Below are positions 27,023-34,355 of a stretch of 50,295 nt of DNA, piece by piece (position 1 is the first letter of the stretch; each line of letters begins with the position of its first letter). The position numbers were made by a program, and so were the translations under genes. The notes below the pieces were generated by a model, which saw nothing but the letters and a program-made list of their open reading frames with translations, did no database searches and was not told the DNA's origin. This stretch comes from Pelosinus sp. (GTDB lineage: Bacteria > Bacillota > Negativicutes > DSM-13327), in assembly GCA_029239675.1 (NCBI GenBank), contig JARBUM010000021.1, positions 1 through 50,295 of the forward strand, in the 5' to 3' direction.

Positions 27023-27247
27023 ATCCTACATAGACAAATATATTGCAGTTGTGTACTTTTGCAAAGGAATGTTTTTAAAAAATGTAAATGTGTAATGAAT
27101 CTGCATTGCAAAAGTAAAAAAAAAATACTGCTATATGGGGAAGAAGTTTTAGGGAGCGGCATGTAGAGTAAAACGTTCTTGTTTCGCGCGGTAGAAGCAA
27201 TGAAAGGTTAGGTTTCTATCAAATAGTAAGGTATAGGAGGAATTGTA

Positions 27248-28420
27248 ATGTCAAAAAAAGGGTTATCATTCATAGGTTTATTAGTAACAGTAGCGATGTT
27301 TGGATTGATGTTAGCAGGATGTAGTTCCAGTCCATCTGCTGGGGATTCTAAGGAAATAAAAATTGGTGCGAACGTTGAAATGACTGGCGGTGTTGCTAAT
27401 TATGGCAAGTCAGCTTTAAATGGCTTTCAATTAGCCATTAAAGAAGTGAATGCTGCAGGAGGCGTTCTTGGTAAGCAGATCAAAATAATACTGGCTGATA
27501 ATAAATCAGAAGCATCTGAGGCTACTAATGCAATGACGAAATTAATTACACAAGATAAAGTTTCCCTTATCATGGGACCGATTACTAGCTCTAATGCATT
27601 GGCAGCATTGCAAGTAGCCCAAGATAATAAAATTCCGGTTATCACTCCAACTGGAACAAATGCTAAAATTACAGTGGATAATGGTAAAGTAAGACCCTAT
27701 GTTTTCCGTAGCTGTTTTATTGACCCATTCCAAGGTATTGTAATGGCTAATTTTGCAACTAAAACTTTAAAAGTGAAAACAGCCGTTATTTATATTGATA
27801 ACAGCTCTGATTACTCCAAGAACTTAGCAGAATCCTTTGAGGCGCAATTTGTTAAAAATGGCGGCGTTGTGATAGGCAAAGAAGCTTTCTTGCAAAAGGA
27901 CCAAGATTTTAAGTCTACATTGACGAAAATAAAAGCATTGAATCCTGAGACGATTTTTATCCCTGCTTATTATGAAGAAGTAGGAAAAATTGCGAAACAA
28001 GCTCGTGAAATGGGCATTACAGCACCTTTCATTGGTACAGATGGATGGGATGATCCTAAAATAGTAGAAGTGGCTGGTGCTGCTGCATTGAATAATACGT
28101 TCTTTAGCAATCATTATTCTGCTCAAGATACGGACCCCAATATTTCAAAATTTGTGGAAGCCTATAAAAGAGAATATGGGCAAGAGCCAAATGCTTTTGC
28201 AGCTTTAGGTTATGACGCAGCATTAATGGTTGTTGATTCTATTAAAAGAGCCAATAGCGCTGAACCAGGTAAAATCAGAGAAGCCTTAGAACAGGTAAAA
28301 GATTTACAAGTGGTAACAGGCAAAATTACTTTGGATGCAAATCATGATCCAATAAAAAGTGGTGTAGTTATTGAAATGAAAGATGGTAAACAAACCTTTA
28401 AAGAAAAAATAAATCCATAA
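27248..28420 (+). CDS. livK: branched-chain amino acid ABC transporter substrate-binding lipoprotein, copy 1
   Basis: Periplasmic/extracytoplasmic binding protein of the Leu/Ile/Val (type I) fold, 390 residues. A lipoprotein signal ends in the lipobox LAGC (Cys about 25). IKIGANVEMTGGVANYGKSALNG opens the mature domain; DNSSDYSKNL and GTDGWDDPK are family blocks. Copy 2 (28932) is very close in sequence along the whole length and copy 3 more distant, suggesting tandem duplication. Monocistronic, with its own consensus promoter and a 25-bp terminator. ATG at 27248 follows AGGAGG. The ligand cannot be told from sequence alone. Confidence 0.93.
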   Translation: MSKKGLSFIGLLVTVAMFGLMLAGCSSSPSAGDSKEIKIGANVEMTGGVANYGKSALNGFQLAIKEVNAAGGVLGKQIKIILADNKSEASEATNAMTKLITQDKVSLIMGPITSSNALAALQVAQDNKIPVITPTGTNAKITVDNGKVRPYVFRSCFIDPFQGIVMANFATKTLKVKTAVIYIDNSSDYSKNLAESFEAQFVKNGGVVIGKEAFLQKDQDFKSTLTKIKALNPETIFIPAYYEEVGKIAKQAREMGITAPFIGTDGWDDPKIVEVAGAAALNNTFFSNHYSAQDTDPNISKFVEAYKREYGQEPNAFAALGYDAALMVVDSIKRANSAEPGKIREALEQVKDLQVVTGKITLDANHDPIKSGVVIEMKDGKQTFKEKINP

Positions 28421-28470
28421 TAAAATAAGAAAGGAGCCCGGCTTAGCCGGGCTCCTTTCTTATTTTATTA
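28418..28470 (+). terminator. terminator of livK copy 1 (25-bp perfect stem)
   Basis: Perfect 25-bp inverted repeat around a TTA loop, with GC-rich core GGAGCCCGGC/GCCGGGCTCC and A/T arms. The stop codon of livK copy 1 forms the outer end of the stem. Confidence 0.95.
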
Positions 28471-28493
28471 GATGCACAAATGGTGAATTTTGT

Positions 28494-28638
28494 TGCTATA
28501 AGGACTGGGCAAATCCATAGTATTAACGCTTCGACATTAGCTTCTAATCTCCGGTTTATAATAACATGAACCTATCTCTTAGGCTGAGAATAAAATATAG
28601 CGCTATCTGATTCTATTGACTCTGATAGAAGGTTCTCA
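28494..28638 (+). repeat. dispersed structured element, copy C
   Basis: Aligns without gaps over the first 30 core bases with copies A and B (AATCCATAGTATTAACGC, then CATTAGC). TTATAATAACATGAACC (28556-28572) is the reverse complement of the 5' arm seen in A and B. A GAGAA/TTCTC hairpin follows. It lies between the livK1 terminator and the livK2 promoter. Confidence 0.6.
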
Positions 28639-28690
28639 TCTGAAGGACTTTTTACTCGAAATACTAAACAAGAGTTCTAATAAAAAAGTA

Positions 28691-28719
28691 TTGACAGTAT
28701 AGACGAGAGTAAATATAAT
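28691..28719 (+). promoter_or_regulatory. promoter of livK copy 2
   Basis: TTGACA (28691-28696), 17-base spacer, TATAAT (28714-28719), in the TATTGACAGT context. The first transcribed bases (ACAAATATAT) are like those of livK copy 1, so promoter and gene were duplicated together. Leader about 205 bases; no structured element recognised. Confidence 0.92.
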
Positions 28720-28931
28720 AGCATACATACACAAATATATCCCTGTGACGCACTAATGAATACAAAAGTACTTAAAAAAGTGTAATGTGTAACAGAAATA
28801 GGAAGGAGGCAGATAACAACTAGCTGCTTATATGAAAAAATAAACTTCATGCGAAGCATTAAATGTACAGCGTCTTTGGTCTTATATGCGGTGGGAGTAA
28901 TAAAGTCTAGGTTTGAATATGAGGAGGAATA

Positions 28932-30107
28932 ATGATGTTTAAAAAAGGCTTATCATTCACTGCCTTAGCAGTGACAGTAGCCATGTTTGGCTTAATGTTG
29001 ACAGGATGTGGCTCAACTCCATCCGCGAGTGATTCCAAAGAAATAAAAATTGGCGGTAATTTTGAATTAACAGGTGGAGTTGCCAACTTTGGCAAGATGA
29101 CAACTAATGGTATTCAATTAGCCTTTAAAGAGGCTAATGCATCAGGAGGAGTTCTTGGTAAACAAATTAAGTTAGTATTGGCGGATAATAAATCGGAACC
29201 ATCTGAGGCAACCAATGCAATTACAAAACTAATTACCCAAGATAAAGTGCCTCTTGTTATGGGACCTGTTGCGAGCTCTAATGTATTAGCAACCTTACAG
29301 GTATCACAAGATAATAAGATTCCTGTGATTACTGCCACAGGTACTAACTCTAAGATAACTGTGGATAATGGTAAGGTAAGACCTTATGCTTTCCGTAGTT
29401 GTTTCATTGACCCATTCCAAGGAACGGTAATGGCTAATTTTGCCATTAAATCGTTAAAAGCCAAAACAGCTGTCATTTTTATTGATAATAGCTCCGATTA
29501 TTCTAAAGGGCTGGCAGAATCTTTTGAGGCTCAGTTTGTTAAGAACGGTGGCGTGGTTGTAGGGAAGGAAGCTTTCTTGCAGAAGGACCAAGATTTTAAA
29601 TCGACACTGACTAAAATAAAAGTGATGAATGCAGATACAATTTTTATTCCAGCTTATTATGAAGAAGTGGGTAAAATTGCCAAACAAGCTCGTGAATTGG
29701 GAATTGTTACACCTCTTATCGGTACAGATGGTTGGGATGATCCTAAGGTAGTAGAAGTGGCTGGTGCTGATGCATTGAATAATACCTATTTTAGTAATCA
29801 TTACTCTTCTCAAGATACGGATCCTCGTATTGTAAAATTTGTTGAGGCCTATAAAAAAGAATATGGCCAAGAACCAAACGCTTTAGCAGCTTTAGGTTAT
29901 GATGCTGGGGTAATGGTAATTGACGCCATTAAGCGCGCGAATAGCACTGAACCTGGCAAAATTAGAGATGCTTTAGAGCAAACAAAAGACTTGCAAGTTG
30001 TAACAGGCGTAATTACTCTTGATGCCAATCACGATCCTGTTAAGAGTGGTGTTGTTATTGAAATGAAAGATGGTAAGCAAACCTTTAAAGAAAAAATTAA
30101 TCCTTAA
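28932..30107 (+). CDS. livK: branched-chain amino acid ABC transporter substrate-binding lipoprotein, copy 2
   Basis: 391 residues, close paralogue of copy 1, with lipobox LTGC near residue 26 and the same GTDGWDDPK block. Differences cluster in the ligand-facing N-lobe (NFELTGGVANFGKMTTNG versus NVEMTGGVANYGKSALNG), which could shift specificity. It has its own promoter and terminator. ATG at 28932 and the next ATG both follow GAGGAGG at acceptable spacing. Confidence 0.93.
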   Translation: MMFKKGLSFTALAVTVAMFGLMLTGCGSTPSASDSKEIKIGGNFELTGGVANFGKMTTNGIQLAFKEANASGGVLGKQIKLVLADNKSEPSEATNAITKLITQDKVPLVMGPVASSNVLATLQVSQDNKIPVITATGTNSKITVDNGKVRPYAFRSCFIDPFQGTVMANFAIKSLKAKTAVIFIDNSSDYSKGLAESFEAQFVKNGGVVVGKEAFLQKDQDFKSTLTKIKVMNADTIFIPAYYEEVGKIAKQARELGIVTPLIGTDGWDDPKVVEVAGADALNNTYFSNHYSSQDTDPRIVKFVEAYKKEYGQEPNALAALGYDAGVMVIDAIKRANSTEPGKIRDALEQTKDLQVVTGVITLDANHDPVKSGVVIEMKDGKQTFKEKINP

Positions 30108-30108
30108 A

Positions 30109-30141
30109 TAAAAAAACTTGGCTGATGCCAAGTTTTTTTTT
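30109..30141 (+). terminator. terminator of livK copy 2
   Basis: CTTGGC/GCCAAG stem (30117-30132) extended by A-tract/T-tract pairing, with a run of nine T. Confidence 0.93.
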
Positions 30142-30279
30142 GAGAAGAAGGTAATTACAGCGTACTAGCAACTATAGGAATCTGAGGGAGACAAGGAATA
30201 AATTTTAAAGGTATATAATAAAATAATAGTAAATGTCTAACCCATAAAGACAAAAGCCTTAAAGTCCTCGCTGTGAGTA

Positions 30280-30308
30280 TTGACAGTAAAGCGCAATATG
30301 TCTATAAT
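30280..30308 (+). promoter_or_regulatory. promoter of livK copy 3
   Basis: TTGACA (30280-30285), 17-base spacer, TATAAT (30303-30308), again in the TATTGACAGT context. Leader about 100 bases. The rest of the 30142-30279 gap shows nothing recognisable. Confidence 0.92.
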
Positions 30309-30415
30309 ACAGCTTGTAATAAGTACGATTATTCGCCTGGAGAGGACTTGGGTGTATTTCGGACAACAGGTACGGATTTGCTAAAAGGCAAAAATGCAAA
30401 GTTGAGGGAGAATGA

Positions 30416-31588
30416 GTGTTTATGAGAAAAACAGGGAAGTGGTTAGGCGTTCTTATGGCGGTTGCCATGCTAGGACTAGTTGCAGCAGGCTGTGGTAGCA
30501 AGCAAGATACAAATGTAATTAAACTTGGTGCTAACTTGGAAATGACAGGTGGTAACGCAACTTTTGGTAAATCAGCAAGCAATGGTGCTAATTTGGCCAT
30601 TAAACAAGTAAATGCAAAGGGTGGCGTCTTGGGGAAACAACTTAGTTTAGTAGTTGCTGATAATAAGAGCGAAGCTGCAGAAGCTGCAAATGCGATGCAG
30701 AAATTGATTACCCAAGATAAAGTAGTAGCAGTTATTGCACCAATTGCTTCTTCTAGCGTAATTGCTGGTGCGCAAGTAAACCAAGATAATAAAGTATTAG
30801 CGATTAGCCCAACGGCTTCAAATCCTAAAGTTACAGTAGATCCTACAACGAATAAAGTCCGTGATTACATGTTTAGAGCAGCATTTATTGATCCTTTCCA
30901 AGGTTCAGTAATGGCAAATTTCGCGACTAAGACCCTGAAAGCTAAAACGGCAGCAATCTATATTGATAATTCTAGCGATTATGCTAAAGGACTGGGGCAA
31001 TTTTTTAAAGAAACCTTTATTAAAAATGGTGGGCAGGTCGTGGTAGACGAAGCCTATTTAGCAAAAGATACAGACTTTAAAGCTACATTAACAAAGATCA
31101 AAGCAGCGAATGTAGATGTAGTATTTGTACCTGGTTATTATCAGGAAGTGGGCATGATCGTAAAACAGGCTCGTGAAATTGGATTAAATATGCCATTTAT
31201 GGGTGGCGATGGTTGGGATTCTGCAAAATTGCCAGAAATTGCTGGAGGTCAAGCGTTAAACAATACTTTCTTTGCAAACCATTATTCACCAGATGATAAT
31301 AGTCCAGCAATTAAGAGTTTTGTTGATGCATACAAAGCTGAATATAAGGAAACTCCAGATGCCTTTGCTGCATTGTCGTATGATGCAACGATGATGGTTA
31401 TTGAAGCTATCAAACGTGCTAACGGTGTTGATACAGTGAAAATCAAAGAAGAATTAGCGAAGACAAAAGACTACAATGCTGTATCGGGGCAGATTACTTT
31501 AAATGAAACTCATGATGCAGTAAAGAGCGCAGTTATTATTGAAATGAAAGATGGCAAACAAACCTTTAAGGAAAAAATAAATCCTTAA
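30416..31588 (+). CDS. livK: branched-chain amino acid ABC transporter substrate-binding lipoprotein, copy 3
   Basis: 390 residues. Signal peptide with lipobox AAGC (Cys about 26), then NVIKLGANLEMTGGNATFGK. It is clearly homologous to copies 1 and 2 but diverged throughout (GGDGWDSAKLPEIAGG instead of GTDGWDDPK). The C-terminal KDGKQTFKEKINP end is identical in all three, a sign of descent by duplication or conversion. It is nearest to livHM and may be the ancestral partner. GTG at 30416 is five bases after GAGGGAG; ATG at 30422 is an alternative. Confidence 0.92.
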   Translation: MFMRKTGKWLGVLMAVAMLGLVAAGCGSKQDTNVIKLGANLEMTGGNATFGKSASNGANLAIKQVNAKGGVLGKQLSLVVADNKSEAAEAANAMQKLITQDKVVAVIAPIASSSVIAGAQVNQDNKVLAISPTASNPKVTVDPTTNKVRDYMFRAAFIDPFQGSVMANFATKTLKAKTAAIYIDNSSDYAKGLGQFFKETFIKNGGQVVVDEAYLAKDTDFKATLTKIKAANVDVVFVPGYYQEVGMIVKQAREIGLNMPFMGGDGWDSAKLPEIAGGQALNNTFFANHYSPDDNSPAIKSFVDAYKAEYKETPDAFAALSYDATMMVIEAIKRANGVDTVKIKEELAKTKDYNAVSGQITLNETHDAVKSAVIIEMKDGKQTFKEKINP

Positions 31589-31598
31589 AGGCTTAGTA

Positions 31599-31638
31599 AA
31601 CTATTTTAAATGTCAATATGCTGACACTTAAAATAGTT
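31599..31638 (+). terminator. hairpin after livK copy 3
   Basis: 17-bp stem with one mismatch (31599-31615 with 31622-31638, AACTATTTTAA/TTAAAATAGTT), six-base loop, no T-run. It is followed 80 bases later by a stronger terminator. Confidence 0.6.
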
Positions 31639-31717
31639 AGCATGAAGATTAGAAGATTTCACCTGTGTTGAGGTTGGATGATGCAAGTCTATTAATACCA
31701 CTAACATAGAAGTCTAG

Positions 31718-31768
31718 AAACCACGAAGGCACAATGCTACGCTGTGGCATTGTGCCTTCGTGGTTTTA
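31718..31768 (+). terminator. strong 20-bp terminator hairpin
   Basis: Perfect 20-bp stem (31718-31737 with 31747-31766), nine-base loop, ending GGTTTT. Separates livK copy 3 from the livH transcription unit. Confidence 0.9.
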
Positions 31769-31786
31769 AGATTAGATGATTTTCAA

Positions 31787-31819
31787 CTGTCAAAGATTTG
31801 ACAGATATGTCAGCTGACA
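31787..31819. promoter_or_regulatory. paired operator-like palindromes
   Basis: CTGTCAAAGATTTGACAG (31787-31804, 8-bp arms) and, three bases on, TGTCAGCTGACA (31808-31819, perfect 12-bp palindrome). They share TGACAG half-sites and lie about 330 bases upstream of the livH promoter. Regulator unknown. Confidence 0.45.
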
Positions 31820-32138
31820 GACGAAAATATTGGTGTTACTCGTTTGAATTTATGGTGTGCTTCTAAAACATGACCCTGTAATGATGCAAACAATGAGCCA
31901 AGAAGAGGGTTTATTCTAATGAAGTACGCTAAATGAGCTATCAGACCATAGATTGAGATCAAACTTGTATCTTAAGAGCATAAATGGCATGGTACTTGCA
32001 TAGATATAAAGTGTAAAGTTTTCCCATCATACCTGTTAACACTTTCAAAATATAATAAAAAATATATAAAAATGTATTCTGAAAACGAGTGTTTGTTCTT
32101 TTGGAAAAGATTAAAAGCCAAATAAAATCATAAAAGTA
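31820..32138. other. intergenic stretch upstream of the livH promoter
   Basis: No gene, riboswitch or repeat recognised; only reading frames of about a dozen codons. AT-rich. A weak CodY-like sequence (about 10 of 15) occurs near 32078. Confidence 0.4.
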
Positions 32139-32167
32139 TTGACAGTGGAAGACAATGTATTTATAAT
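32139..32167 (+). promoter_or_regulatory. promoter of livH-livM-livGF
   Basis: TTGACA (32139-32144), 17-base spacer, TATAAT (32162-32167), with AAAGTATTGACAGT context as for livK copy 2. Leader about 315 bases, containing the MITE-like insert. Confidence 0.92.
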
Positions 32168-32272
32168 TACGTATATATTATAGAAGAAAATCCACCGAGA
32201 GAAGATAAATGTAAATTCTAAAAAAAGAACAATTAATGTTAAAAGGTGGGTAAATAGACATATAACTTGTTG

Positions 32273-32396
32273 AGAGGCTGTTTTTAAATCTCCAGATGCT
32301 AGTCCTTACGAGCATTTGAGCGAGGCATACAAAGAGGTATGTTTAGCGAAAACGCAAAGGGGCAATAAGGTAGATGGAAATTTTGAAATAGACTCT
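32273..32396. mobile_element. 124-bp MITE-like element in the livH leader
   Basis: Imperfect terminal inverted repeats: AGAGGCTGTTTTTAAAT at the left end and, read inward from the right, AGAGTCTATTTCAAAAT (13 of 17 identical). Composition differs from its surroundings (GCGAGGCATAC, AAAACGCAAAGGGGC), with an inner CATAC/GTATG hairpin. No coding capacity and no clear target duplication. Confidence 0.5.
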
Positions 32397-32488
32397 ATTA
32401 GGGTTTATCAGACATAACTATCTTAAGGAAAGATAAAGGCATGCATATGCATAGTCCTTCAAGATAAAAAAAAAATAGGAGGCGAATC

Positions 32489-33382
32489 ATGGATTTTTCA
32501 TTTACTCAGCAATTTATACAACAATTAATAAATGGTGTATCCCTTGGTAGCATTTATGCACTCATTGCTTTAGGCTACACGATGGTTTATGGAATCATTA
32601 AATTAATTAACTTTGCGCATGGCGATATTTATATGGTGGGGGCATATGTAGCTTTCTTTGCTACTACCTTCTTAAAACTATCTTTTTTCCCAGCTTTGAT
32701 TGTATCCATGGCAGTGGCTGCTGCGCTAGGGATGACAATTGAAAGACTGGCTTATCGTCCCTTGAGAAAGGCACCTAAAATAGCTATCTTGATTACAGCA
32801 ATTGGTGTATCTTTATTATTAGAATATGGTGGAATGTTACTTGTAACACCACAACCCCGAACATTTCCAGCCTTATTCGATACAAAGATCTTTACCTTTG
32901 GAAATATCGTAGTGAATAGCCAACAGGTTGTTATTTTGGCAATCTCTGTAGTGCTTATGATTATTTTGACCTATGTAGTACAGCGTACTAAAATTGGTAA
33001 GGCGATGCGGGCTGTTTCTTTTGATACAGATGCTGCTAAATTAATGGGGATTGATGTAGATCGTGTTATTTCGATTACCTTTGCCATTGGTTCTGCATTA
33101 GCGGCCGCTGCTGGTATGTTAGTGGGTGTATATTATAACTCGATTGATCCTTTAATGGGGATTATGCCAGGGCTTAAAGCATTCGTAGCTGCAGTACTTG
33201 GCGGTATTGGCGTAATTCCTGGAGCAATGCTTGGTGGTATTATTATGGGAGTTATTGAAGCTATGGTAAGCGGTTTTATTTCATCGACCTTCCGTGATGC
33301 TGCAGCTTTTGCCATTTTAATTATTATTTTACTAGTTAAGCCTTCCGGCTTATTGGGTAAAAATGTTCGTGAGAAAGTGTAG
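32489..33382 (+). CDS. livH: branched-chain amino acid ABC transporter permease LivH
   Basis: First of two integral membrane permeases, 297 residues with about eight hydrophobic segments. Family blocks: LINGVSLGSIYALIALGYTMVYGIIKLINFAHGD at the N-terminus and the ABC-coupling region AFVAAVLGGIGVIPGAMLGG near 230-250. ATG at 32489 follows AGGAGG. It ends 13 bases before the chosen livM start and is co-transcribed with livM and livGF. Confidence 0.95.
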   Translation: MDFSFTQQFIQQLINGVSLGSIYALIALGYTMVYGIIKLINFAHGDIYMVGAYVAFFATTFLKLSFFPALIVSMAVAAALGMTIERLAYRPLRKAPKIAILITAIGVSLLLEYGGMLLVTPQPRTFPALFDTKIFTFGNIVVNSQQVVILAISVVLMIILTYVVQRTKIGKAMRAVSFDTDAAKLMGIDVDRVISITFAIGSALAAAAGMLVGVYYNSIDPLMGIMPGLKAFVAAVLGGIGVIPGAMLGGIIMGVIEAMVSGFISSTFRDAAAFAILIIILLVKPSGLLGKNVREKV

Positions 33383-33395
33383 GTGGCAAATAATA

Positions 33396-34355
33396 ATGGG
33401 AAACAATAAGAAGGAATTACTGTCGCTGGTGGCATGTATAGCATTTTATGCTATTGTGCAAGGCTTAATAATGTTAGATATAATTGGACCTTTTTGGGAG
33501 TTAAATTTAATTTTAATTTGTATTAATGTGATTTTAGCGGTAAGTTTAAATCTGATCAATGGTTTTACTGGTCAGTTTTCGATTGGACATGCGGGTTTTA
33601 TGGCTGTCGGAGCTTACTTTGGCGCCGTGCTTACCGTTAAATTGCAACTGCCCTTTATTGTTGCTATTTTAGGCGGTGCTGCGGCAGCGGGCTTTCTAGG
33701 ATTTGTAATTGGCTTGCCGACACTGAGATTAGACGGTGATTATCTTGCTATTGCTACACTGGGCTTAGGAGAAATTATCAGAATTACCATACTCAATATT
33801 CCTTATGTTGGTGGCGCATCTGGTTTTATGGGTATCCCTCGTTTTAGTAATTTTACATGGGTATTTTTTGCAACCGTCTTTACCGTATTCTTTATTAGAA
33901 ACTTCATTAACTCTACCCATGGCCGTGCTTGTATTTCCATTCGTGAGAATCAGATTGCCGCCGAAGCTATGGGAATTGACACTACGAAATATAAAGTATT
34001 GGCCTTTACCATTGGAGCAGCCTTTGCCGGTATAGCAGGTACTTTGTTCTCACATTACTTTTATATTGCTCATCCAGCATCCTTTACTTTTATGAAGTCT
34101 TTTGATATTTTGACCATTGTAGTACTAGGTGGTTTAGGTAGTATCAGCGGATCCATTACTGCGGCTATATTGTTAACCTTTGTGTCTGCAGCTCTGGCTG
34201 GATATCCTGAATGGCGTATGATTATTTACTCATTAATGCTGATCGTATTAATGTTGTATCGACCACAAGGATTATTTGGTAATAAGGAAATGAGCCTTAA
34301 AATCTTTGGCCGTTTGATGGGAGGTAATAAGCGTGGCAATACTCAAGGCAACTAA
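33396..34355 (+). CDS. livM: branched-chain amino acid ABC transporter permease LivM
   Basis: Second permease, 319 residues, about nine hydrophobic segments. Blocks: LNLINGFTGQFSIGHAGFMAVGAYFGA, IGLPTLRLDGDYLAIATLGLGEI and the coupling motif LTIVVLGGLGSISGSI. ATG at 33396 lies nine bases after AGGTGG; the frame opens at 33363 inside livH, but that ATG has no ribosome site. The stop overlaps livGF by 23 bases. Confidence 0.95.
   Translation: MGNNKKELLSLVACIAFYAIVQGLIMLDIIGPFWELNLILICINVILAVSLNLINGFTGQFSIGHAGFMAVGAYFGAVLTVKLQLPFIVAILGGAAAAGFLGFVIGLPTLRLDGDYLAIATLGLGEIIRITILNIPYVGGASGFMGIPRFSNFTWVFFATVFTVFFIRNFINSTHGRACISIRENQIAAEAMGIDTTKYKVLAFTIGAAFAGIAGTLFSHYFYIAHPASFTFMKSFDILTIVVLGGLGSISGSITAAILLTFVSAALAGYPEWRMIIYSLMLIVLMLYRPQGLFGNKEMSLKIFGRLMGGNKRGNTQGN

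Noticed and set aside
31640..31717. Possible fourth copy of the dispersed element after livK copy 3
   Set aside because: It shares only short words (GATTAGAAG, TATTAATA) with the reverse complement of copy C and lacks the core spacing.
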